Positions 8,623 to 18,309 of a stretch of 37,955 nt of DNA are shown in pieces. Origin of the DNA: JAUZPB01 sp037140715 (GTDB lineage Bacteria; Bacteroidota; Ignavibacteria; Ignavibacteriales; SURF-24); NCBI GenBank assembly GCA_037140715.1, contig JBAXDX010000020.1:1-37955 (forward strand). The letters run 5' to 3'. Numbering within the stretch: the first letter of the stretch is position 1; each line of letters starts with the position of its first letter. A program made the translations under genes and the position numbers. A model generated the notes under the pieces. It did not search any database. It saw nothing but the letters and a program-made list of their open reading frames with translations, and was not told where the DNA came from.

Positions 8623-9648
8623 ATGAGAATAATAATGAAAAATATAATACCCGCTTTGATATTTATTCCCGCTGTTTTGTTCGGAGGAGATTTTACGAAA
8701 GTAGGAACAGCCGCAGCACAGTTCTTGAAAATCGGAGTCGGCGCCAGAGGAGCTGCAATGGGTGATGCATTCGTTGCTGTTGCGGACAATGTCGATGCAC
8801 TATACTGGAACCCTGCCGGAATTACGAATATACATTCCATTGCACTGGATGTCGGCTACTCACAGTGGTTCGCTGAAATTGCACATAACTATGCCGGATT
8901 TGCCGTCCCGCTTAGTGAATATGATGTTATCGGTATTAGCATAACCGGATTAAGCACTCCTGAACAGGAAGTTACAACGGTAGAACAACCGGAAGGAACG
9001 GGATTATATTATAAGGTAAGCGATCTGGCAATCGGGTTGTCTTATGCACGCGTACTGACCGATCGTTTCTCTGTCGGGGTTACTGCCAAATATATACAGC
9101 AAAATGCATATAATGAATCAGCCAGTACTTTTGCCATTGATTTTGGTACATCACTGCAAACAGGTTTTTACGGACTGGCTATTGGGATGGCAGTTACAAA
9201 TTTCGGAGGCGGACTTCAACTGGAAGGAAGAGATTTGATATCTATATCTGATATTAATAAAAGTATCTCCGGTGAATATAACCCGACATCTAATCTATCA
9301 ACGGAACAGTGGCCGTTACCTCTGAATTTCAGAGTCGGAGTCGCATTGGATATTGTGGGAAAAAATAATCCTGTATTTATTTCAGATGAACACCGTTTTA
9401 CATTAGCCGTTGATGGAAATCATCCCAATGACAATGCTGAGCGGGCAAATATCGGTGGCGAGTATGGCTGGAATGAAATATTGTTTTTGAGAGCCGGATA
9501 TAAAATTAATTATGACGCTGAAAAATGGACTTTTGGCGCGGGACTGAAATCAAATATATCTGATATCCATTTTACTTTTGACTATGCGCTTGTTGACTAT
9601 AATGCTCTTGGAAAAGTATCCAGGTTCTCTGTCGGAATAAAATTTTAA
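8623..9648 (+). CDS. PorV/PorQ-family outer-membrane protein
   Basis: 341 aa. A short signal peptide is followed by the family signature at the mature N-terminus: VGTAAAQFLKIGVGARGAAMGDAFVAV, then DNVDALYWNPAGI, as in the PorV/UPF0164 (FadL-like barrel) proteins of Bacteroidota and relatives. The rest alternates like a beta-barrel and ends in KF. PorV shuttles T9SS cargo from the translocon to the attachment complex; a dedicated paralogue next to a T9SS cargo gene fits that role, but PorV paralogues with other partners exist. Two in-frame ATGs (8623 and 8635) are possible; neither has a good Shine-Dalgarno. It is the last gene of the 2878-9648 unit. Confidence 0.85.
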   Translation: MRIIMKNIIPALIFIPAVLFGGDFTKVGTAAAQFLKIGVGARGAAMGDAFVAVADNVDALYWNPAGITNIHSIALDVGYSQWFAEIAHNYAGFAVPLSEYDVIGISITGLSTPEQEVTTVEQPEGTGLYYKVSDLAIGLSYARVLTDRFSVGVTAKYIQQNAYNESASTFAIDFGTSLQTGFYGLAIGMAVTNFGGGLQLEGRDLISISDINKSISGEYNPTSNLSTEQWPLPLNFRVGVALDIVGKNNPVFISDEHRFTLAVDGNHPNDNAERANIGGEYGWNEILFLRAGYKINYDAEKWTFGAGLKSNISDIHFTFDYALVDYNALGKVSRFSVGIKF

Positions 9649-9725
9649 CGGGTAATAACAACTCGTTAACAGAAAAAGCTAAAACAGGGTTTGTTGTTTA
9701 ATAATCTAAAATATAAAGTATAAAA

Positions 9726-12344
9726 ATGAAGTATTCCAAATGTTATTTCCTGAAAACTATTCTTTTACTGCTCACGGTTGCTGTAACAACGCATATATTT
9801 GCCACGGATAAAAAATCAGAGAGAACATTATCGCCTAAAATTAAAACACTTCCGAAAGGAGTATCCATCTATCAGCTTGATAATGGTTTACAAGTGTTGT
9901 TTATCGAAGACCCTGCGCTGCCTGTTATAGGAACAAATGTTATTGTAAAAACCGGCTCCGCTTATGAATCATTCTCTGCCAGCGGAATGAGCCACCTGCT
10001 GGAGCATTTGTTGTCTAATGGAACTGCTTCCCGCAACCAAAAACAATTGTATGATGACGTTGACCGTATCGGAGGATACAATAACGCTACAACGAGAGAC
10101 TTTTTTACTGACTATATGTTCGTTGTCTCTGTTGAAAATGCGAAAAAGGGACTGGAAATTCAGGCAGACATGATTTTCAATTCAACATTTCCTGTTGATA
10201 AATTTCAGAAGGAAAAAGGAATCGTTCTTGAAGAAATATCAAAAGATTTAGCCGATCCTGATGAACAATTAGAACGGAATACAATTTCAATCCTTTATAA
10301 AGGACATGCTCTTTCCATCCCTGCACTTGGAACATATTCAACAATCGAATCACTAACCCGCGATGATGTCTTCTCGTTTTATGAAAATAATTACGTCCCC
10401 AATAATATTATCTTAACAGTTATTGGTAATTTTCAGACAACAGCGTTTTTACCATTGATAAAAGAAATTTACGGCAGGGTACATCCCCGTGAAGTGCCTC
10501 ATGATGAAAATTCCGAATGGAAAACAGGCTTCCAGTATCTTAATGCCGAGCCGGCTGCAAAAGGTACGGTATATCACCGCTTTTATGACGGTAAAGAAAA
10601 AGTATTACAGCTATATTATCCATTGCCATTGAATAAATCCTCAGAGTATTATGATCTGCTGAATATTGCACTCGGTAAAAATAAAGACTTACTTTCATCT
10701 GCATTGCAATCACAGTATCCCCAAATAAAAAATATAGAACTACTCGCCAGGGTATCGCACCTTAGTAATTATTTAGAGGCTAAAGTTACTTTTACTGCCG
10801 ATTCAGATTATGATAATATTGCCAAATCTCTTTCCGCACAAGTATCAAAATTTACCTTTCACCTGCCCGCTGAAGTCATAGAGGCGGAAGCAATAAAAAT
10901 GCGGACTGAATTTGCCATGAATATTGAAAAGCCGCAAATGTTTGGCATTTATTATTCTGATGTAATTGTAAAGGGCGGAATAGAAGCCCTGCTTGCCTCA
11001 TCCGGCGGCGATGGATATTTCCCCGCTGCAAAAGAACTGGAGTTACTTAAAATACCGGAATTACAATTTGTCATAATTCAGGCACCAGCTGCAATAGTCG
11101 AAAAAGAAAAAGTCGTATCTTCAACTGTAACGAAGTATTTTCAGGATACTACAACGGGCAAAAATCTTATCGTTGTCCAAAATGAAATGAATAATCTTCT
11201 GGCGGTTCATTATCTGGTAAAGCATAAAGCGGTATATGAATCAAAATATGGCAAAGATGCGTCAAAGATTTTACATGACGCAATCAAACAGCGGCTGACT
11301 TCCGATAAGAATAAAAAAAACAGCGGTAAGTATGGATTTATGTTCACAGTAAATGATAATCCTTTTATTCCAATGGATGATATTTACCTGCATCCTGACT
11401 TTGGATACATAAGAGCTGAAGGACTTGCGGATGATGTTAATGGTGCTGTCCATTATTTAAATTCACAATTAAAAGACTTTGTGCCAACAGAAGATGAATT
11501 TAAGAAAGCTACGGAGAAGTACAGAAACCCCGGTCATCATGCTTCAGCCGGAGATGAAGGAAAAAAAATATTTGGAGAGACTTATAAATCCGTTGTGTAT
11601 GAACCAAATCCATATTTGCAGTATTCACAAGAGCTGACGTATGAAAAATTAACCGCTTTCGCAAAAGAATATCTAAATCCTTCTAATATTATTATCTCAG
11701 TTGTCTCTCCCGCTGATACTGATACTGTAAATGCGGCTTTTGAAGGGTACGGGTTTTCCAAAATTAAGGATGAGCCACCCGTATTTGTTCCCGCACTGCG
11801 GCTGCAAAGCAAACCGGTTACTATAGAGAAACTTCATGGCGGAGAACGTTCATATTTATTCTGGGGGTTCCAGAAGCAGATTGACACAAAAGACACGCCC
11901 GCTTTACATGCATTATCGTTAATACTCAATGAGCAGATAGTTTTTGATATTCGCGAGAAGCAGGGACTTGCTTACGATATAAACGCGGGTATTGAAGTTA
12001 TGAACGACAGAGCTTTGTTCTTTATCAGTCAGGGAACGCGCCCTAAGAATGTTGACACGCTTGTGGCGCAGTACCCCGGGTTCTTCAAAAACTCCGTCAT
12101 CGATTCGCTGACACAGGAACATCTGGATAAATCCATTAACCAGTATTTTGGCAGAATAATTTTCCGAAGGCTTTCCAGTATCAACAAGGCGTTCTATCTT
12201 GGAAGTTCATTGTACTTAAATAATGATCATGAGTATGATAAAAAATATCTCGATGAATTAAAAAAATTAAAAATGCCGGATATAAAATCGGCTACGCAAA
12301 AATATCTGAATGTTACGAACCCGGTTTCAATAATTATACGATAA
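9726..12344 (+). CDS. M16-family zinc metallopeptidase (two-domain, exported)
   Basis: 872 aa. An N-terminal hydrophobic segment (residues about 8-26) suggests export to the periplasm. The inverted zinc motif H90-L-L-E93-H94 is followed 75 residues later by E170 (IVLEEISKD), giving the full M16 HxxEH...E site. The first catalytic half is followed by a second, inactive M16 half that keeps the substrate-binding segment (FDIREKQGLAYDI). This is the pitrilysin/PqqL-like single-chain layout, which makes a closed chamber that degrades peptides. The M1/M28 peptidase follows 14 nt downstream, so both are probably one unit acting on peptides, perhaps those brought in or released by the upstream TonB/T9SS genes. 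Confidence 0.9.
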   Translation: MKYSKCYFLKTILLLLTVAVTTHIFATDKKSERTLSPKIKTLPKGVSIYQLDNGLQVLFIEDPALPVIGTNVIVKTGSAYESFSASGMSHLLEHLLSNGTASRNQKQLYDDVDRIGGYNNATTRDFFTDYMFVVSVENAKKGLEIQADMIFNSTFPVDKFQKEKGIVLEEISKDLADPDEQLERNTISILYKGHALSIPALGTYSTIESLTRDDVFSFYENNYVPNNIILTVIGNFQTTAFLPLIKEIYGRVHPREVPHDENSEWKTGFQYLNAEPAAKGTVYHRFYDGKEKVLQLYYPLPLNKSSEYYDLLNIALGKNKDLLSSALQSQYPQIKNIELLARVSHLSNYLEAKVTFTADSDYDNIAKSLSAQVSKFTFHLPAEVIEAEAIKMRTEFAMNIEKPQMFGIYYSDVIVKGGIEALLASSGGDGYFPAAKELELLKIPELQFVIIQAPAAIVEKEKVVSSTVTKYFQDTTTGKNLIVVQNEMNNLLAVHYLVKHKAVYESKYGKDASKILHDAIKQRLTSDKNKKNSGKYGFMFTVNDNPFIPMDDIYLHPDFGYIRAEGLADDVNGAVHYLNSQLKDFVPTEDEFKKATEKYRNPGHHASAGDEGKKIFGETYKSVVYEPNPYLQYSQELTYEKLTAFAKEYLNPSNIIISVVSPADTDTVNAAFEGYGFSKIKDEPPVFVPALRLQSKPVTIEKLHGGERSYLFWGFQKQIDTKDTPALHALSLILNEQIVFDIREKQGLAYDINAGIEVMNDRALFFISQGTRPKNVDTLVAQYPGFFKNSVIDSLTQEHLDKSINQYFGRIIFRRLSSINKAFYLGSSLYLNNDHEYDKKYLDELKKLKMPDIKSATQKYLNVTNPVSIIIR

Positions 12345-12358
12345 ATCCTGAGGATAAA

Positions 12359-15300
12359 ATGATAAAAGTATTTCGTGCTACGCTTCTCTCTATTGTATTA
12401 GTTTCTTCGGTTTATGCCACTGCAGTAACTCATCATAAAATATCAGTAACGATTAATCCTGAAAAACATACACTTGCGGCAGTTGATAAAATAACGGTAA
12501 ACCCGGATGCGACAAAAGAAGGGATTGCATTTGTACTGAACAATAATTTAAAAGTAACTTCGGCAACTCCGGGAGTTACTGTCAGATTAGTAAAAAAGGA
12601 TCTGAAACCGGAAGACATCGGAATTGACCGCGAGGATTTCAACCCGGCAGTCGGACTCAAAGAAAATAGATATGTTCTGGTGTTCAGGGATAATAAAAAA
12701 ACAGACGGAGCAGTTGTATTAAATATCAGCGGGGTGATAAATTACCCTCTTATGCAGGACGGGGAAGAATATGCAAGAGGATTCAGCCAGACACCCGGTG
12801 TCATCAATGAACAGGGTGTTTATCTTGCCGGGTCTTCATCATGGGTTCCTAAATTTGATAATGATGGTCTGATAAGCTTTGAACTAAAAGTTACTGTCCC
12901 GGAAAAATGGAACGTAGTCAGCCAGGGCAGGCGGACATTCAATAAAGTGAATAACGGTTACCGTACTGTTAACTGGGAAGTGCCTGAACCAACTGAAGAA
13001 GTTTATCTTGTCGCAGCTAAATTCACCGAATACTCAAAGCCGGCGGGTGCTGTTGATGTACAGGCTTTCCTGCGGACTCCGGATGAAGCTCTTGCAAATA
13101 AATATCTTGATGCCACAGTACAGTATCTGGAGCTTTATAATAAATTAATAGGACAGTATCCTTATTCAAAGTTTGCGCTGGTAGAAAATTACTGGGAAAC
13201 CGGATACGGAATGCCCTCATTTACACTGCTTGGCGAAAAGATAATCCGCTTCCCTTTTATTCTTAATTCATCATACCCTCATGAATTGTTACATAACTAC
13301 TGGGGTAACAGCGTTTATGTAGATTCAAAAACCGGAAACTGGTGCGAAGGTTTAACTGCGTATCTTGCGGATCATTTAATTGCCGAACAGCGCGGGCAGG
13401 CTGAAGATTACCGCCGGGCAGCACTTCAAAAATATTCGGATTTCGTTACACCGGAAAACGATTTCCCTCTCAATAAATTTCGTTCGCGCTTTAGTGCTCC
13501 GTCTGAGGCTGTCGGTTATGGTAAAGCATCTCTTGTATGGAATATGCTGCGCAATGAGACTGGCGATGAACAGTTTATAAAAGCACTTCAGGGATTCTAT
13601 AAAGAAAATAGATTTAAGAACGCATCATTCAGCGATATCCGCGCAGCATTTGAAGCAACCGGCGGGAAAAACTTTAAACCATTCTTTGAACAGTGGGTTG
13701 ATCGTACAGGCGCACCGGAGCTTCAGTTATCAAATGTTCATGCAGAAAAAGATTCATCGGGTTATCAGCTTACATTCTCTCTTAAACAGATACAAAAAGA
13801 AGATGTATTTTCCCTGAACATTCCTGTTGCCGTTTCTTTTGAACATAACGCGGAAATTAAAACAGTATTGTTAAATCAGCGTGAACAACTATACAAATTT
13901 ACATTCGCTGAAAATCCGGCACGCATTCAGGTCGATCCGCAATTTAATGTATTCCGCAGACTCCACTATAACGAAATTCCCCCATCACTGACTAAAACCC
14001 TGGGCGCTCAGGAAATATTAATTCTTCTTCCGTCAAAAGCAGACAGCATTCGCCTGGAGTTTTACAAAGAATTCGCGGAACGCTGGTCGGAAGATGTAAC
14101 AAAGAAAATCATAACGGCATTCGACAGTACAATCACAGAACTTCCGGCAAAAAAAAATGTCTGGGTACTCGGTACAGAAAATATTTTTGCGGGCACGGTC
14201 AGTAACGGGCTGCATAATTACGGCGGATATGTTACCAGTGATTCTATTCGTCTGGACAAAGCTGTATTTCAAAAATACGGAAATAGTTTTGTCATTGCCG
14301 TCAGGCATCCGAAAAATCCATCGGCTGTTATAGTGCTGTTATCATTGGATAATAAAAAATCTATTCAGGGACTTGCCGGTAAAATACCCCACTATGGCAG
14401 GTACAGCTACCTGGTTTTTGAAGGGACTGAGCCGGTAAATATTGCTAAAGGAGAATGGACCGCCACCGGTTCGCCTCTTGACGCAATTATTGAATCATCA
14501 GCAGCAACTTCAAAAATATTAGTGGAATTACCAAAGAGAAAAGCTCTTGCGACACCTGACCCTGTCTTCTCTTCTGAAAGATTAAAGAAAAATATTGACT
14601 ATCTTGCCGGCGAAGAACCTGCCGGACGTGCGCCGGGCACGCAGGGAATTTCCAGGGCAGCAGAGTTTATAACAAACAGTTTTAAATCCGCGGGACTTCT
14701 TCCCGGTGCTGATGACAGCACATATTATCAAAGCTGGAACGAAGTTGTTGACGCGGCAGGGAATAAGGCAGAAGTAAAAAATATAATCGGCATTATCCCC
14801 GGTACAAATCCAAATCTAAAAGATGAATCGCTGGTTATCAGCGCACATTATGATCATCTCGGAACGGGCTGGCCAGATGTATATGATGGAAATAAAGGAA
14901 AAATACATTATGGCGCTGATGACAACGCAAGTGGCGTTTCTGTTCTGCTTGAACTGGCGCATACGCTTGGCAAATCATTAAAACCAATGCGCACTATTGT
15001 CTTTGTCGCTTTTACATCTGAAGAAAACGGGCTGGCAGGGTCAAAATATTATGTAAAATACTCTAAAAAATTTCCCGTAAATAAAGTTGTTGCTGACCTG
15101 AACTTTGATGAAGTTGGTCATCTGGAAAATAAAAAAATATCTGTCTTAAACGCATCAAGCGCAAAGGAATGGCGACATATTTTTCTTGGGGCAGGTTATG
15201 TTACAGGGATTCAATCCGATATCATTATGCAACAATCCGGCGCGAGTGACCAGTATAGTTTTATTGAAGCGGGGATCCCCGGTGTCCAGTTCTTCTCCGG

Positions 15301-15739
15301 CACCAACAAAGACTATCATCGCCCGGGCGATACACCTGATAAAATTGACATACCCGGATTAATAAAAGTCGCAACGCTTGGACGCGAAGCAGTTTTGTAT
15401 TTAGGAGACAGGACTGAACCTCTTACTTTCCAGGGACACACTGTTGCCACATCTGTTTCTCATGTTGCCGGCGCAAGAAAAGTTTCAACGGGAAACATCC
15501 CGGATTATTCATTCGCCGGCCAAGGTGTTCTCCTCGCAGGCGTTACCGAAAATTCACCGGCGGCGAAGGCAGGATTGCAAAAAGATGATGTTGTTATAAA
15601 ATTAGGAGAATCAATAATTACAAATCTGTACGATTATTCCGATGCATTAAAGGGTTTCAAACCGGGAGATACTACAGACATAATCTTCCGGCGCGATGGA
15701 AAAGAAAAAAAAACTAAAATCGAGTTTATTGCCAGATAA
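12359..15739 (+). CDS. Exported metallopeptidase fusion: M1-like + M28 + PDZ
   Basis: 1126 aa with a signal peptide (about 1-20). Residues about 25-540 form an M1 aminopeptidase-like part with H308-E-L-L-H312-N-Y-W-G-N and downstream Glu330 in GNWCEGLTAYLAD; the distance from H312 to E330 is one residue shorter than in classic M1 enzymes. Residues about 770-1025 are an M28 aminopeptidase domain with the complete set of metal ligands: H830 (AHYDH), D855 (GADDNASG), E888/E889 (TSEENGLAG), D917 (NFDEVG) and H987 (DYHRPGDT). A C-terminal PDZ domain (about 1040-1126; GVTENSPAAKAGLQKDDVVIK) follows. Two different aminopeptidase active sites plus PDZ in one chain is an uncommon layout. It is 14 nt after the M16 gene and shares its likely role in periplasmic peptide breakdown. 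Confidence 0.9.
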   Translation: MIKVFRATLLSIVLVSSVYATAVTHHKISVTINPEKHTLAAVDKITVNPDATKEGIAFVLNNNLKVTSATPGVTVRLVKKDLKPEDIGIDREDFNPAVGLKENRYVLVFRDNKKTDGAVVLNISGVINYPLMQDGEEYARGFSQTPGVINEQGVYLAGSSSWVPKFDNDGLISFELKVTVPEKWNVVSQGRRTFNKVNNGYRTVNWEVPEPTEEVYLVAAKFTEYSKPAGAVDVQAFLRTPDEALANKYLDATVQYLELYNKLIGQYPYSKFALVENYWETGYGMPSFTLLGEKIIRFPFILNSSYPHELLHNYWGNSVYVDSKTGNWCEGLTAYLADHLIAEQRGQAEDYRRAALQKYSDFVTPENDFPLNKFRSRFSAPSEAVGYGKASLVWNMLRNETGDEQFIKALQGFYKENRFKNASFSDIRAAFEATGGKNFKPFFEQWVDRTGAPELQLSNVHAEKDSSGYQLTFSLKQIQKEDVFSLNIPVAVSFEHNAEIKTVLLNQREQLYKFTFAENPARIQVDPQFNVFRRLHYNEIPPSLTKTLGAQEILILLPSKADSIRLEFYKEFAERWSEDVTKKIITAFDSTITELPAKKNVWVLGTENIFAGTVSNGLHNYGGYVTSDSIRLDKAVFQKYGNSFVIAVRHPKNPSAVIVLLSLDNKKSIQGLAGKIPHYGRYSYLVFEGTEPVNIAKGEWTATGSPLDAIIESSAATSKILVELPKRKALATPDPVFSSERLKKNIDYLAGEEPAGRAPGTQGISRAAEFITNSFKSAGLLPGADDSTYYQSWNEVVDAAGNKAEVKNIIGIIPGTNPNLKDESLVISAHYDHLGTGWPDVYDGNKGKIHYGADDNASGVSVLLELAHTLGKSLKPMRTIVFVAFTSEENGLAGSKYYVKYSKKFPVNKVVADLNFDEVGHLENKKISVLNASSAKEWRHIFLGAGYVTGIQSDIIMQQSGASDQYSFIEAGIPGVQFFSGTNKDYHRPGDTPDKIDIPGLIKVATLGREAVLYLGDRTEPLTFQGHTVATSVSHVAGARKVSTGNIPDYSFAGQGVLLAGVTENSPAAKAGLQKDDVVIKLGESIITNLYDYSDALKGFKPGDTTDIIFRRDGKEKKTKIEFIAR

Positions 15740-15882
15740 ACGAACTAATATTGAAATAAAGACAATCTTATGAACGGATACCCGCCCGCATCCCAAAGCT
15801 TTTCAGAACCCTGAACGCATATTGTTCATGAGCCGGGACGCTGTCTGAATCCCATATATGCAAAAATCAGGGGTTGGGACGG

Positions 15883-18177
15883 TTAAACTCCTTTACTTAC
15901 AATTGTAAGTCCTCCCCTGCTGCCGGGATACGTTCCGCTGTTTGTGTCTTCAATTGTCTTAAGCAACGGCAGAATAGTTTTATTAAGTCCATTCTTCTTA
16001 TAGAAATCAACAAATTTTTCTGCAATAAGACTCTCGAATGAACTGTGTGCCACGGGGACGTTTCTTAATATATCTTCGCCCATAGAATTAAAGAGAGAAT
16101 CAAAAACAACCTTATGGTCAACAACTGAACTAATTAAGTTGAACTGTTCACGACCAAAAGTATATTCACTCAGAGGCTTTTTGAGATTAAGTTCTTCCGG
16201 CAGATAACACTTCAGGAATTTCATAATATTACCCTGCTCCTGTTCAAATGTCCCCTGAAGATATTTACTTGTCTCTTCTTTGCCACCAAGATATGACCAT
16301 ACTGAAAGCAGGAACGGTGTATCTTCAGGTGAAACTATATAAAGCGGTACATTTTGCGCATATAAGGCAATCCGGTGCGCCATAAGCTGTCCGAGTTTCT
16401 CTTCTTCATGTTTTTCAAAAAGCACAGAGTCCTCTTCCTCAACCCCCTGCATCCAGCGATAACATTCAAAGGCAAAAGAAATCGGTTCACTCTTTAGAAC
16501 CAGTTCAGAAGCAAGTTCAAAAGCCTGGACTTTATCAGAAAGTTTATCCAGAAGCCTGCGGATTATTATCCCCGGATGAGAAAATATAGTGGTAAATGAA
16601 AACAGCGTTCCGGGATTAATAAAACTTTTCCCTGTTTTATCAAGTGAACTAATCAGCACAGCGCCTGAAGTTTCATTTAGAGCAGTTACTTTCGGTTCAA
16701 GCTTTTGAAGGAATTCACCTGAACCGGTATTTTTAACAATCTCTTCAATTTTAACAGAGATGAAACCAGGGTCTTCAAAATCAAGCAGACTTATCAGATA
16801 TTCAAGATCATCCTCAGTCGGGTTTATTTTTGATTTAAAATAGGTAAAGTACTGGCTGAAATTATTCTTCGAGGAAATTGACTGACTGTCCTTATCCGCT
16901 TTCCTTTTAATCAGACCGGGAAACTGTCCTGCGAACAGCGGCTTCATTGACGGGAAAAGCGAACAAAGCAGATACTTTGCCGCTTTCCTTTCTTCAGGGT
17001 TCTGATCCGCAACAGCTTTTTCCACAAGTTCAACCGATAATTTATTTCTGTCATCGGACTTAATCTCATTCGGGTTTTCAATGCCCTGAAATATATGAGG
17101 ATGAGTTCTTATCAGATTATACAATAAAGGAAAAAATAATCTTATACCTTCAATAATCATAAAATCAATTACATTCACATTCTCGTTAAGATCATTAAGC
17201 GCGAAGGAAAGAGCATTCCGGTAGTTCTTGCATGATCTTGGTGATGAGAATTTTATACTCAGTCCATTCTTAAACGAACGCAGATAATCCTTAAATTCTT
17301 CCCGGCTTATTTCAATATTATTTTCAGACAGTACACTATTTACACATTCAAGACAAAATTTTTCAAGAGCCAGTTTATTACATGCCGGGATATGTAATGA
17401 AATCTGAACCATTTTCTCAAGGAATTTTTTACCCGCGTTAAGCTGATTTGTTACAGCATTACCGGCAAGGTTTGAAGCTACAAGATTTTCATCAAATGTC
17501 GTTATATAAAGTGTGAAAGGGAAATTAGCCGTAAGCTTTATTAATTTTAATATGGCTTTCAGCTGATGCTTTTCAAGTTTATCAAGGTCATCTGTCAGGA
17601 ATACGAATCTTATTTTCTGTGCTTCAAGAATTTTTTCTATTTTACTTCTGAGCTTGTTAAGATTTCCTGCATTAAAACCCCATGTTGCTTTGTCAGAAAT
17701 ATTTTGTGGCTGGCCAGAAAGAGCGGCGTTATTATTACGAATCAGGATACCGGCATATTCATTCAGGGCAGGGATTATATCCATGGAAGAAAAGGTATGC
17801 GTTTTCTCAATTGCTTCAGTAAATGCGTTGAAGAACCCTTTAATTATCTGAAATTCATTGTGAAACTGCCACGGATTGAACGGTACGGATACTATGTTGT
17901 TATGTTTCCGCAATGCGAGTTCAATAAAATTCAGAACTGTCGTTTTTCCTTCACCCCATGAACCATAAACAGCCATAACAACGCTACCCGGACTTCTTCT
18001 TGAGCTGACAGCCTGAGAGATTTTATCGGCAAACGGATAACGTTCGAAACGGTCAAACTCCGGTGTAGTCAGCGGAGAATCATTGTAATAGATATTTGTA
18101 TCATTTATATGAGTTTCATCAGGTGAGACTATTTGATAACGTCTGCCCGGAATTTCTGCGGTACTGTTTTGTTCCAT
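15883..18177 (-). CDS. KAP-family P-loop NTPase
   Basis: 764 aa. Walker A is GSWGEGKTT (residues 72-80), the KAP hallmark FNPWQF lies at about 100-105, and Walker B FVFLTDDLD at about 191-199; the family-typical VIDFMIIEGIRLFFPLLYNLI follows the sensor region. Many KAP NTPases carry membrane helices between the Walker motifs; none is evident here, so it is probably cytoplasmic. The C-terminal 350 residues are helical with no recognised domain. KAP NTPases are spread by horizontal transfer and some belong to phage-defence systems, but no effector gene is next to it; its neighbours point away (convergent peptidase gene) or are the repeat array upstream. No Shine-Dalgarno is seen. Function beyond NTP hydrolysis is unknown. 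Confidence 0.85.
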   Translation of the reverse strand: MEQNSTAEIPGRRYQIVSPDETHINDTNIYYNDSPLTTPEFDRFERYPFADKISQAVSSRRSPGSVVMAVYGSWGEGKTTVLNFIELALRKHNNIVSVPFNPWQFHNEFQIIKGFFNAFTEAIEKTHTFSSMDIIPALNEYAGILIRNNNAALSGQPQNISDKATWGFNAGNLNKLRSKIEKILEAQKIRFVFLTDDLDKLEKHQLKAILKLIKLTANFPFTLYITTFDENLVASNLAGNAVTNQLNAGKKFLEKMVQISLHIPACNKLALEKFCLECVNSVLSENNIEISREEFKDYLRSFKNGLSIKFSSPRSCKNYRNALSFALNDLNENVNVIDFMIIEGIRLFFPLLYNLIRTHPHIFQGIENPNEIKSDDRNKLSVELVEKAVADQNPEERKAAKYLLCSLFPSMKPLFAGQFPGLIKRKADKDSQSISSKNNFSQYFTYFKSKINPTEDDLEYLISLLDFEDPGFISVKIEEIVKNTGSGEFLQKLEPKVTALNETSGAVLISSLDKTGKSFINPGTLFSFTTIFSHPGIIIRRLLDKLSDKVQAFELASELVLKSEPISFAFECYRWMQGVEEEDSVLFEKHEEEKLGQLMAHRIALYAQNVPLYIVSPEDTPFLLSVWSYLGGKEETSKYLQGTFEQEQGNIMKFLKCYLPEELNLKKPLSEYTFGREQFNLISSVVDHKVVFDSLFNSMGEDILRNVPVAHSSFESLIAEKFVDFYKKNGLNKTILPLLKTIEDTNSGTYPGSRGGLTIVSKGV

Positions 18178-18216
18178 TTGTTAAGTGTCTGCATGAATAT
18201 TAATTTATATTTGTTA

Positions 18217-18247
18217 CTAAATTAGCTCAATTAAACAATTATTACAA
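18217..18247 (-). promoter_or_regulatory. Candidate promoter of the KAP NTPase gene
   Basis: On the minus strand, TTG (complement of 18245-18247), a 20-nt spacer and TAATTTAG (complement of 18217-18224) resemble the Bacteroidota housekeeping promoter (TTTG, about 19 nt, TAnnTTTG). Transcription would start near 18210, giving a leader of about 33 nt. The same arrangement with the same spacing occurs ahead of rimP. The 21-bp array begins about 60 bp further upstream. Confidence 0.4.
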
Positions 18248-18309
18248 TCATTAACCTGTATTGATTATACAAAATTTATATTTAAATTCACTCTTACCAA
18301 TAAATAATT

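Noticed and set aside
15740..15882. Another degenerate repeat array or terminator between the convergent genes
   Set aside because: CAGAACCC...GGGACG and CTGAATCCC...GGGACG recur 41 bp apart and a TTCAG-AACC-CTGAA mini-hairpin is present, but the middle parts do not match, the period is not 21, and no T tract follows a strong stem.
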